Source: Synura sp. LO234KE (taxonomy: Eukaryota > Sar > Synurophyceae > Synurales > Mallomonadaceae). Taken from it: a stretch of DNA of 18,290 nucleotides. How positions within the stretch are numbered: position 1 is the stretch's first letter; each line of letters opens with the position of its first letter. Below the pieces are notes generated by a model, which searched no databases, was not told the origin of the DNA, and saw only the letters and a program-made list of their open reading frames with translations. The DNA lies in assembly GCA_015143735.1 (NCBI GenBank), contig VKHC01000119.1, forward strand, positions 1-18,290, written 5' to 3'. Shown here in pieces: positions 9,601 to 18,168 of the stretch. The position numbers and the translations under genes were made by a program.

Positions 9601-9665
9601 AGCGGGAGGAGGAGGACACTCGCGCCCCAACAGAAGAACAAGTGCTCGAACAAGCGAAGCACTAG
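6655..9665 (+). CDS. Seven-exon alpha/beta hydrolase with long C-terminal tail
   Basis: Spliced model: 6655-6740, 6837-6879, 6928-7031, 7092-7203, 7252-7566, 7622-9045, 9230-9665, giving 2,520 nt (839 residues). All introns are GT-AG (96, 48, 60, 48, 55 and 184 bp) and phases agree at every join. The protein opens with IVRPPRARY (residues 12-20), typical of a eukaryotic serine-hydrolase family close to plant and protist S33-like hydrolases. Then come SRDDFEVFNDRG, the oxyanion region YLHPNSGSR (73-81), GFDFAGCGESGGEH (102-115), the nucleophile elbow GRSMG (S147), LDSPF, the acid D242 in GDNDKIVPP and H270 in EGGHNSQRP. The triad is complete, so an active esterase, lipase or peptidase is likely; substrate unknown. 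After about residue 295 a ~545-residue tail is Ser/Gly/Lys-rich, with Gly13 (502-514) and Gly7 (603-609) tracts. The last exon is the least certain. The ATG at 6655 is the first in frame and gives the expected N-terminus. Confidence 0.85.
9046..9229 (+). other. Last intron of the hydrolase gene, with two similar 3' splice sites
   Basis: The donor GTGAGT at 9046 follows codon fragment TC. The acceptor AG at 9228-9229 restores a 144-codon frame to the end of the gene. A second AG at 9190-9191 precedes sequence resembling that after the first one: the predicted continuations are SYYEAPF and SFYQAPL. Use of the upstream site would end the protein at TGA 9226-9228. The intron is longer than the other five and is itself open in one frame for 60 codons. 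Confidence 0.55.
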
Positions 9666-9956
9666 AGGGTGGGTAGCTGTTACCTAACGCTGCCGAGCCT
9701 TTGAGAAGCCGACGCTTCGCGTGCTACTCCATCGCACCCCTGTGCGTGAATTGGGTTTTGTGCGCTGATTCAGCCATGCCATCATTACAACGCCCTTCAG
9801 CCATCAATGATTCATGAGTCAGTCATCATTTCATATCTTACTGTGTAATACTTGTTCCCCTTCCCTCCAGAATAATTTGTGACTGGGTGCTGCGATTTAG
9901 TGCTCTGCATGTAAATTTTTTTACTAGAGTAGCTCAATTGGTGGACAGAAAAGAAA

Positions 9957-9989
<33 letters not shown>

Positions 9990-10100
9990 TGAAATAACAA
10001 TAATGATGTTTATCGTAACACATATTGATACGTTTACTTTGACTTTAGTCTATCATCGATAGTGCAAGATAAACAGATTACGTAAACAAATGAAGAAACT
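9666..10100. other. 3' flank of the hydrolase gene
   Basis: Presumed 3' UTR and intergenic DNA, changing from mixed to AT-rich. It holds the TAA microsatellite at 9959-9989. No coding signal was seen. I could not place a polyadenylation site. Confidence 0.5.
9959..9989. repeat. (TAA)n microsatellite
   Basis: About ten uninterrupted TAA units in the downstream flank of the hydrolase gene; likely length-polymorphic. Confidence 0.9.
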
Positions 10101-10256
10101 ATGTGTTTAATGCGTAATATGAGCCGGGAATCTTCGGTTGACGGATTTATTACTAACAAGCAACGGGTTCCACGTATTCGAGCGAGGCTGGCGGAGAAAA
10201 CAAAACGGGTTAGTTCCGCGGCAGCCAAAGGCCATCTTTGGAAGTTGGGTAGCTAA
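10101..10256 (+). CDS. Possible 51-residue basic protein
   Basis: The ATG at 10101 opens 51 codons ending in TAA at 10254-10256. The product is strongly basic in its second half (QRVPRIRARLAEKTKR, then AAAKGHLWKLGS) and the frame is GC-richer than its surroundings. No domain or targeting signal is recognised. ORFs of this length arise by chance in 18 kb, and the antisense strand is also open here, so this is only a candidate. Confidence 0.22.
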   Translation: MCLMRNMSRESSVDGFITNKQRVPRIRARLAEKTKRVSSAAAKGHLWKLGS

Positions 10257-11277
10257 GCCCCCAGCACCACACATAAAATGCCAATATTGAGAAACAAAAG
10301 AATTTGCTTGATCCTATAAAATTGTTCGCTCATTATGAGAAGGAGAATGAGGAGCATTTAATTGTTCATGGCTTTCAACGATAGTGAGGGGAACAAGAAG
10401 AGGAGGGGATTTCTTATTATTTGCACCAAGAATCGTGCGATAGCTAATATTTCCGTTTGTTAGTAGAATATATGGCCAGTCGCCGTCAACCCACCACCAA
10501 TACCGCCTAGCTTTTACTAGATAAAAAAGTCTTATTGCTGCCTTGTCGTCAGTGCGTGTACTAAACACAGTTTTGGTGATCAATAGTTAGATTTGACTCC
10601 TAAGTTGACAAAATCCTCACTGGAGGACCGTTTATAGAGGGGTCTCAACATTAGAATTATGAACTAGATCATTTTTTCAGTGCACTAAGCAACTAGTAGT
10701 ATAAACGGTGCTGATAGGACTATATTACTAAACAATTGTAGCATAGCTTCTGATAAATCCTCTGCAATAACTCTCCTGCCCGAATTTGTATATGGAAGAG
10801 AGAATCTAACACTAACCTTTTAATACGGAAGAGCGAATCATAAGCACAGGGTCGACTACTACTATCACTTAGTGGAGGAGAATATCATAAACCTATCCTA
10901 TGATAAATCAGTAAAGAACTTAGCTATTGACTAGCTCATCGCAGAATAAAAAGGTTTATGCCCACTCTTTTCAAAAACTAAGCCAGAGTTATTATAATTA
11001 CACGAGGCCAGTTCTCAATAAAACGGGGTCCAATAATATTCAGAATAGTTGCTGGACACTACCACTACGCATAGGATAATAGTAATGAATTTTAATTAAC
11101 TCAGCCAATAAAATATTAAAATGCCAATAAACTTGCGAGCGATGTAGCCGATGGAGGAGATGAAGGCAGTTACGAAATATTACATCAGGAAGAGTGTCTG
11201 AAAACAAGCGCAGAATGACACTCATGGTATTCTAAAGAGGTATTCGCGAACCTGCCAGACCGGCGTACTCACAGCCA
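10257..11277. other. Gene-poor AT-rich stretch
   Basis: Two minus-strand frames were considered: 10314-10583 (89 codons, no ATG, contains RYWWWVDGDWPYILL) and 11040-11225 (61 codons with ATG). Neither shows a known motif. They could be exons or chance frames. No RNA gene or repeat was recognised. Confidence 0.4.
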
Positions 11278-11529
11278 TCACTTCGGCTGGTCTTGCAATC
11301 CACAAATTTTAGATACACTCTTTGGTCCTATAGACCGGCGTCTAGAAGCATGGCCCTTTGGTACCCAGACAGAGTGGGAACAAACCGTGGGAGTGCGACA
11401 GATCGCTTGAGTGAGAGAGACCCACTTATACACGGCACAAACATCGCTCGCCTCGCAAATATGTGCACAACAAAAGAAAAAGAGTAGAAGACACACCGCG
11501 ATGTCACGAGACTCAGAGCGGAAGTGCAT
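11278..11529 (-). CDS. Possible small secreted cysteine-containing protein
   Basis: The ATG at 11529-11527 opens 83 codons to TGA at 11280-11278. The N-terminus has a charged head followed by a hydrophobic core, IAVCLLLFFFCCAHICEA, which looks like a signal peptide with possible cleavage near CEA/SD. The remaining ~60 residues hold five Cys and a basic SRRRS site. It starts 39 bases after the stop of the EF-hand gene on the same strand, so it may simply be that gene's 3' UTR. No family is recognised, and a chance ORF is a real alternative. Confidence 0.25.
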   Translation of the reverse strand: MHFRSESRDIAVCLLLFFFCCAHICEASDVCAVYKWVSLTQAICRTPTVCSHSVWVPKGHASRRRSIGPKSVSKICGLQDQPK

Positions 11530-11568
11530 CCCGAACACACACGCACCACAACGAAAGCACTACTGGAA

Positions 11569-12873
11569 TTACACTAGGATTCTAAAGAAGGAACCTAAGA
11601 TAATCCCTATTGCCCCCGCACACCTGTATTGCTCGAAGAATACCTTTCCTTCGTCTTTGGTGCCGTCATCGCCCGGGAGAGGGTTACACTCGCGAATCAG
11701 TTCATCAGCCTCTTCATCGGACAGTTTGTCTCCAATTGTTGTCAAAACCATTCTCAAATCCTTCACTAAGATGTACTTCTTTCCCTTCACGCGTTGCTTG
11801 TCAGGGTCCTGACATGTACCTAAACAAAACGATTGGAAATCAAATTGATTTCTTGGCCTCGTAACAAGCGATTGGTAAGGTCATATGCACGCAAATATGA
11901 AATGTAGATTTGCCGCAATACGTCCCACACTTGCCTAAAAAAAGCGACTCGAAGGCTTCCTCAATCTTGCCAGACGAGGAAACAATCAAATTAGGAAATC
12001 ATTCTTCGCACATTGGAGAAAAATTATGTTAGGAATTAAGGCAACACCGTCATGTTCTCAAGTAACAATATTATGCCAGGACTTCGACAATAGCGATTTA
12101 AATATAATTTCCCTCCTCCACACCTGCTTCTCTAGTTTCTCTGTCTTGGAACCAACACGAAAATCATTAAGGATTCTTAAGAAAAGCTTTTTGTCGATTG
12201 TATCTTTATTTTAGCGATTGAAAATTACAAGATCTTATATGAATTAGTGAATTTCTTACCATATTTTCCATCAAAAACATTCTTGATTTGTTCCTCAGTT
12301 TTCACGAGCCCCAGCAACTCAATAGCAAGCGCAAATTGCTCCTTGTTCAAATGCTGCTCATTGTATACATCGCATTTTTTGAAAACTTCGTTAGCGCGTT
12401 CGATTTCATCGGCCCCAAGAAGGATCTCAGGTTGATGTGACGCTTCAGATTCGGCTTTGGAGTGAACTGATTGGCTCCTCTTAGGTCCCCTCTCATTCAG
12501 TTTCTGGCTGAAGCTAACGAAATAGTTAAACATCACTTGCACTAAAGGAATAATATTAAGGGAACCTTCTGAAAGAACCCGGTCCTCTTGTAACCGGTGC
12601 CACATCTTTTTTATTCATAGTAAGAGAATTTTCAGGCTTTACATCTGCATCAACCAATTTGCTATTTGATTGGAAATAAAACACGTCATAAAAAAGAATA
12701 TTCAGTCCGTAATCTTACTTGCGCGTTAATAGAATTTCTTTGTTCTTTTCCTCCTCAGGTTTAGCTTCTTTTTCTCCTTCACCATTTCCACTTAGAGTTT
12801 CATCATCATCATCAGACACTTCGTCAAAGAAATTGCGGGATTCAAAAAATTCTTCGTCTTCATCGAATTCCAT
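11569..12873 (-). CDS. Calmodulin/myosin light chain-like EF-hand protein, six exons
   Basis: Model on the minus strand: 12873-12719, 12661-12643, 12605-12260, 12203-12124, 11965-11929, 11819-11569; 888 nt, 295 residues, phases consistent, all introns GT-AG. The N-terminus is acidic (MEFDEDEEFFESRNFFDEV, then a DDDD run). From about residue 123 a calmodulin-superfamily body follows. EF1 is EIERANEVFKKCD with degenerate loop 137-148. EF2 is degenerate around KYDTIDKKLFLRIL. The linker is TEKLEKQIEEAFESL. EF3 has an expanded loop starting at D217, then YILVKDLRMVLTTIGDKLSD. EF4 is around NPLPGDDGTKDEGKVFF. None of the loops is canonical, so calcium binding is doubtful; a light chain-like structural or regulatory role is plausible. 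Weak points are the 19-nt exon 2 (an alternative uses 12661-12579 joined to 12541), the exact ends of exon 5, and an optional 42-bp in-frame intron at 11623-11582. The core exons are secure. Confidence 0.72.
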
Positions 12874-13697
12874 TTCGTGAATATTTCGTGAAACAATATT
12901 TCGTATCTAACACATAGTAAATTCATGATTTATAACTAACATGAAAATGTCATGAAACAGCATAAAACAGATAAACAGATCAAGACAGAACAGTAGAAGG
13001 ATAAATAAGGGAAAAAGTATTGGGCAAAACCAAAAGGAGAAGATACCTAATTAGTATAGCAATATCATAAATTTAATTTTAACCTCTAAAAGTATTGGTG
13101 AGACTTAACAGGAAGTGGGAAGTGGTGAAATTTTAGGCGTGAAAGACTAAAAGACGTCTACTTTTTAATCCTTAGGACTCCTTCTTTTGAGGATAATCAG
13201 AAGCATAGTTTTTGCACTGCGTTTATATTCTCTTGTAAGGCGGATTTATGACACCATTCATCACGCTTGTGGAAGCTATCGCGTAATATATTTCTTGGAC
13301 ATGAGTTTCAATTTGTACTAAACACTTTGATCTCAATTGTGAAAATTTTTCTCTTACTAGGAGTTAGTCGATGTTATGTTGGCTTCGTGAATAGTGGCTA
13401 ATATTCAAGGATTTATTAGTATCATGACGGGATGTTGTGGACAGTTGTCAAGGGCGATTCGCCGATGCCTCCAAGAACTAAGTTCAAAACCAACCCATTG
13501 TACCTTTTGACAGCTGTGGCTTCCTTTGCCCCGCCCCGCCAAAGTGATGAATGTACGCATTCTGGCTGAGCGCTCTAGCTGCCGCTGCGATGGGCTCTTT
13601 CAGTTCCGCCACTATTGCTTGAAAGGATGTCATTTATTTATCACAGAATCTAAGGGGGGAGCAGGGTGAATACCATCACATTTCTATGCTTAGTAGT
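12874..13697. other. Upstream flank of the EF-hand gene, AT-rich then mixed
   Basis: Presumed promoter and intergenic DNA for the minus-strand EF-hand gene, very AT-rich up to about 13430. A GC-richer patch at 13440-13640 holds the small ORF listed separately. No core promoter element was identified with confidence. Confidence 0.45.
13484..13633 (-). CDS. Possible 49-residue protein
   Basis: The ATG at 13633-13631 opens 49 codons to TGA at 13486-13484. The product begins MTSFQAIVAELKEPIAAAA, which would form an amphipathic helix, and ends HFGGAGQRKPQLSKGTMGWF. The frame coincides with a local GC-rich patch. No family is recognised. It is short enough to be chance, or an exon of an unseen gene. 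Confidence 0.25.
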   Translation of the reverse strand: MTSFQAIVAELKEPIAAAARALSQNAYIHHFGGAGQRKPQLSKGTMGWF

Positions 13698-13747
13698 CAA
13701 AAAAGTACGCCCTATATACCGATGGCAAGTCCTGTGACCGAATGAGG
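13698..13747 (-). mobile_element. Old LINE 3' UTR fragment related to the left-edge element
   Basis: Read on the minus strand, this segment matches plus-strand 459-508 over about 50 bases with roughly 75-80% identity and one small gap. The shared core includes CGGTCAC, CTTGCCAT and a T6 run in the same order and spacing. Similarity may extend upstream into 13750-13810 but becomes weak, and the strong hairpin of the left copy is not conserved. This marks a second, decayed insertion of the same LINE family. Confidence 0.6.
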
Positions 13748-14170
13748 CACTGGAAGACGTCCTATCGGTTCTGATGTTAGGGGTAGCTAGGAATTTCCCG
13801 TCTCCTGAAGGATAAGTAGCTATGGGACGATGTCCCCAACGTGAGAAACAAATACCTCCACCCAAATGACGATTTCACCAGTTAGGTGGTAAAATGTGAG
13901 ACAATGACATAGACGTCAAACAGGGTGAGTACTAGTGCTACTACTACTAATAGCTGTGTCATGGTGCTCTCTCTCAAATCTGTGATCATGGATAGTCCAC
14001 GGACGACTTCATGCAGCAATTAAGTACTCGAGACACGAGTAGAAGGAGAATTGCACAAGGATCTATCCACCGAGTAGACTTCTCCCCACATTCTTTTCCA
14101 AATACATCATCTCCTCAACCACTGTCACCGACTAGGCATGGATCGGAGCCCCCCATAAGGAATCATTGCT
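13748..14170. other. Flank of the old LINE fragment
   Basis: Probably further decayed element sequence plus unrelated DNA. A plus-strand frame from ATG 14011 (73 codons, Ser/Pro/Arg-rich) was seen but shows no domain and overlaps an open frame on the other strand. Confidence 0.35.
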
Positions 14171-14437
14171 CTAACAGGACCTCCAGAGGCTGCAATCCAC
14201 CCACTCGTCACGAAGCGGAAGGTCGATGGTAATCTCCGATTGTGCAGCAGAACTGTGGTTAAGTTGACCTGCTGATGCTGCATAAAGTTTGAGGAGTTGA
14301 CCTGCTGATGCTGCATAAAGTTTGAACTGAACTGGTCCTTGTGGAGCAATTACCGGCGGAGTGTGCGTATTTCCTGTAGAATCCCTGTGTATCAACGCCC
14401 CCGTCAGATATTCTGGCGCTCCAAATCTGAAACTCAG
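14171..14437 (-). CDS. Possible coding fragment with an 11-residue repeat
   Basis: An 88-codon open frame follows a stop at 14440-14438 and has no ATG, so it would be an exon or a decayed element ORF. It includes FGAPEYL, a Pro-rich THTPPVIAPQGPV stretch, then KLYAASAGQLL and KLYAASAGQLN, which come from the 33-bp DNA repeat. The repeat keeps frame because 33 is a multiple of three. Flanking frames on the plus strand (14339-14536, about 14541-14680) also look fragmentary, as in a decayed transposon. No domain is recognised. Confidence 0.22.
   Translation of the reverse strand: MSFRFGAPEYLTGALIHRDSTGNTHTPPVIAPQGPVQFKLYAASAGQLLKLYAASAGQLNHSSAAQSEITIDLPLRDEWVDCSLWRSC
14262..14325. repeat. 33-bp tandem duplication
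   Basis: Two 31-bp identical copies (14262-14292 and 14295-14325) separated by two bases, giving a 33-bp period. Each starts AGTTGACCTGCTGATG and ends AAAGTTTGA. The exact identity suggests a recent duplication. Confidence 0.9.
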
Positions 14438-14889
14438 TTATGGGGACGGACTCCTAGTGCCCATGTAAACTTCTGCACTATTGTGGCCTCGAAAAATCAA
14501 AATCATACCCTTGTGGTGGGAGTAAATGCCATATAAGCTGAAGTGGTGTTACTCCTCTTGGAAGTCCTTCATGTGGGCATCACTTTCTGAAAGGCAATGT
14601 GGCGTATAAGCTGGCGCGAATTTGGAACGCTTGGGATGATGTGGAAGTAGAATGCGAGCCAAGATCTTGCCGCAGATAACGATGACAATCGTTTTAATTG
14701 TATTTCGTTGAGCGTCCGACGACTAGGTCCATTTGTCTTCTACAATACCTCCTGCGGTTTTAACAACATATTCGGCGATGATCTAAATTCAATTTGAGAT
14801 TCCAAGCAAAAATCTTCAGGATTGGAGTAGGAAAAATCTTAGATCCAGATCGGTATGATAACCGCAACACGCTTTCAAAACCAGTTCCC

Positions 14890-14934
14890 CCACCATCAGC
14901 ACCTATGGTGGACTCTCCGCCCGTGGATGGAGAG
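14890..14934. repeat. Two adjacent hairpins
   Basis: CCACCAT (14890-14896) pairs with ATGGTGG (14905-14911) across an 8-base loop. One base later, CTCTCC (14913-14918) pairs with GGAGAG (14929-14934) across a 10-base loop. Both stems are perfect. No gene is adjacent, so the meaning is unknown. Confidence 0.6.
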
Positions 14935-15012
14935 AGGTAACCGAAACAGCCTCAACACCACGTAATGAGCTGCAACGGAGCCCTTCACTTCGATTCTGAA
15001 CAGGTATGCACC

Positions 15013-15067
15013 AGAATCAGCCAAGTTTTTTTACAGAGACTTAGATTAGATCTAGAATCAGCCAAGT
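15013..15067 (-). mobile_element. Very short poly(A)-tailed insertion with 14-bp target duplication
   Basis: The direct repeat AGAATCAGCCAAGT occurs at 15013-15026 and 15054-15067. The 27 bases between begin with a T run on the plus strand. Read on the minus strand the order is target copy, about 21 bases, an A tail of six or seven, target copy. This is the signature of LINE-driven retroposition of a heavily 5'-truncated transcript. Confidence 0.5.
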
Positions 15068-17207
15068 GGTAAATAATGCATCATCCTTTTTACTATCACC
15101 TACCCCACCAAAATTACGCCTCATGGCATTGTTGCAGCTGTACCGGCTGCATAGGTAGATGAGGTTACTTCGCGCAGTCGATACTAATCTATCGCTGTGT
15201 ACACCATGCTATTTCTTTTTAATCGCCCCATAGCGAATCATAGGAACCCATTCCAGATGTTTCCATGTATGATGTAATTTACCTCTTGATCTGCGCTACT
15301 GCTGCGGTTATGAATAGTTTGACATGCTCGATTTGCCTAGCGCCCACCTTACGACGTATTATTGTGTGCCCAATGAGTAAGTGGGACGGCAGTGCCGTCG
15401 TCAGCTCTGTTATGTACAAGTGAGATGCTCCTTGTTCGCCGAGGTGTTCACACGTTGTCGATCATTATTACATGTTCATGTTCGGTTCTATACATACTCT
15501 CACTTACTCGCACACGTTAGAAGTTGAGCGGTTTTGTCTACTGTACCCTGATATTTTGCCTGATCACAGCCATGATTACCTATTCCAATAATTTGCGACC
15601 ATTGCTCAGCCACACTTTGCATGGATGATAGGAGAAGGGGCAGAGGATGCTGTTGCAGCAGTACCGGCTACTTTGGGTACATGCGGTAACTTTGTGCTTT
15701 TGATTCTACTCTTTTGGTATGTACACAACGCCTTTCATACTCGTCCTATAGCATGCTACTACTATTCATCACTGAACAGTGGCTTGTATATCTGTACCGC
15801 CGGGATCTAGTACGCTGTAATCAAAAGCGAAGTCGGTGGTGCGCACTAGCACTACTAGTGATCAATTTAGCTCAGTTGCGGGATGGTGTGTCACGTTTTT
15901 ATAAGTGCGAGTGAGGGTACGCCCACGCGCTATGAGACAGGTATATACGTCTGAAAGTGCATAGCTCAAGTATCAAGGAGCACGAGGGGACCAGGAGTCG
16001 TCAGATGGGGTGGTATGTTTATGCGCAAGGGACCCAGCAAGTTGAATTGTACACATGTAGGAGCACAATATGCTGGTGCTAGTGGATCGAATTAGGATCG
16101 TCTTCAAGCGTCCTGACATGATCTTGATTTTTTCTCGAACGTTTACAGGGCGATTATGAAGCATTTGTGAGGTGCCTATAGTATTACTGTGTATATTCTG
16201 AGTCCTATGTCGCTGCTAATCGACGCATGTTTTGAAGGGTCCGAAATGCGAAGCGATATTATTGTAATAGACAGCAATAAATATGGCGCAACATAAATTG
16301 TTTGCGGAAACCGGTTGTTTAGAAATGAAAAATGTTTTCAAATTGATTTATTTCAAAAGTTTGATAGAGGTGGAGTGAGATATGACGACTGCGAATACCG
16401 TGGCAAAAAGTAGGTGCTGCAGAAGAGGTTCCGTTGCATTTTAAGCACAATAAAAGTATCGGTGCGCATTTATTGCTTACTAGCGATTATTGACGTCAAC
16501 GAATCACTTAGTTTTATGTTTTCTCCTTCAAGATTCGACTATATGGGAGACTGTTGTCACCCAAATTTTCCAAACATTTCTACGAAATGAGTTGCAATAA
16601 GATATTTTGGGAATATTATTGTTAAAGCATAAGAATGTTATTGCCGCAGGAGACTCTGCTCTATTTTGGTGTTTCTCATATTCTAAAAAAATTTTTTTGA
16701 AGTCGACCTCCCGATATCTTCTTGTCGCTACGGTCTAGGAATAGCAGCTACGGCATAGGATGGACACCCACTCCTTCCATTTCCAAAAAATTTGAGTACC
16801 GGAAATTTTAAAATCCGTCCCTGTGTCCATTCAGTTAACCTATACTTCTTTTTTTCAGCTGATGGCCACCTACATCGAAGAAGCGAGGCGATCATAACTC
16901 GAAGCGTGACAAATGAGAAAAACTCTTATGAAACCAAATTTTTAAACCAAGACAAAACAGAATTTAGAATGTTGGCGCTTTGATGAACCAGGTATTTTGG
17001 ACTCTTTTTCAGCTTTCTAACGAGGAGAAAATCTTGTGATTTAAAAAAATGTAGAAAAGCGGTAAAAGAAATGAGAAAAGACAAAGACACACGGAACAAA
17101 ACAAATCTTTACTAACCGGCTCACGTGGGTACTGGCAAATCCTGGGAAAAATTGGGATGTTCCGGATATATTGTGTCTAATTGCCTTTCGCAACAACCCA
17201 GCACTAC

Positions 17208-17338
17208 AGACAATCAAGGGATTTGCCCGTACCCCTCGTGGGATTTGCCAATCTGGCTCATATGGATGCTTAGCATTATATGCCTTCATGTTTTGCTAAG
17301 CTAAGTTTTAAGTTTAAAAAAAAAGACAATCAAGGGAT
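17208..17338 (+). mobile_element. About 100-bp SINE-like retroposon with 15-bp target duplication
   Basis: The 15-base direct repeat AGACAATCAAGGGAT occurs at 17208-17222 and 17324-17338. The insert (17223-17323) ends in a run of eight A before the right-hand repeat. Inside, GCTTAGC (17268-17274) and GCTAAGC (17295-17301) form a perfect stem near the 3' end. No tRNA-type promoter boxes were recognised. It may be a SINE, a processed small RNA or a truncated LINE tail moved in trans by LINE machinery such as the family seen at 1-545. Confidence 0.6.
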
Positions 17339-18168
17339 ATAAAGTGGTTATGAGAGTCGCAGACGCCATCCGTTACGCCACCGAATGATGCGAACGAAAA
17401 TAAATAGCGTGGTTGGATCCGACGCGGTCCAGATACGCTTCTTCTGCCAATAGTTCAGGTATAGGAGGCCAGCATGCGGATTGACGAGCTGGGGGTTCAG
17501 AGGAGGAAAAGTCATAGAGGAAGAGGAGTAAAAGTAGAACCTGTTCACCCTCTAAAAGCATGTTAGCCTGTGTTCTGAACTGATTGCCTTTCAAAGGATT
17601 GGAGTAGGTGCTTTTGTCAAAGTTATATAGTAACGCCTGAATGGCGACCTGCCGACGAAAAGAGGCGACGTGAAGTTGCGGAATCGAGCTGAGTTATGCA
17701 CCAGAACCTTGATACAGCGACTGTTGTCGCTGATGATGCTGTACTGCGGGCGGGGAAGAGGTGTGACTGCGTCTGTGGAAACATCTCCTGTAGCCGGCAG
17801 ATTTTTTTTGTGTGAGTATTCGTTTTTCAGCGAAAACTATAGTCATCAAATCGAGCCAACTCTGTGCTAAGCTTACATTCTGACCAGTGCGTTTTCTTAT
17901 TACCTCCTTTCGGTGAAAAGTTTTATTCGATCTAGTTCGACTTAGTTTTTCGTTTTTGCAAAAAATTTGAAAATTCGGTGCTTCAACTCCAACCAAGCCC
18001 CGTCTACAAGCCAAAGCGAACAGTGCTAATCATCTTATTTAAACTACATAACATTAAGCTCCAATAATCTACCGCGGATAGCCCAACCGACGCTCAATAA
18101 CTCGATAACTCAGTAAAGTTCGGTAAATTAAAAAAATTCTTGAACTTCTTACAAGGACGCTCTTCGAA
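17339..18168. other. Region without a clear gene
   Basis: Minus-strand frames 17373-17594 (73 codons) and 17694-18014 (106 codons, no ATG at its start) are the longest openings. The first has a leucine-rich run; neither matches a family I know. The remainder is AT-rich without evident structure. Confidence 0.4.

Larger units (their letters stand above)
14438..17207. other. 2.8-kb gene-poor region with repeat scars
   Basis: No convincing gene. It contains two adjacent hairpins (14890-14934), a retroposition scar (15013-15067) and an imperfect 21-bp tandem duplication near 16729-16765. Minus-strand ORF 15973-16164 (63 codons, ATG) and plus-strand ORF 15625-15810 lack recognisable features. A good pyrimidine-rich acceptor, ctttttttcag, at about 16849-16859 is followed by a short open stretch, but no donor exon could be paired with it. 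Confidence 0.45.

Noticed and set aside
9929-9946. tRNA-like string gtagctcaattggtgga
   Set aside because: Followed by an A-rich tract and the TAA microsatellite; the rest of a cloverleaf cannot be formed.
15869-15900. tRNA D-arm-like string tagctcagttgcggga
   Set aside because: No acceptor stem, anticodon arm or T-loop (GTTCGA-type) in the following 70 bases.
16685-16698. A7T7 palindrome
   Set aside because: Low-complexity run typical of AT-rich intergenic DNA.
17694-18014. Minus-strand 106-codon ORF
   Set aside because: Begins with a non-ATG codon, has irregular composition and no domain; weak evidence for a gene.
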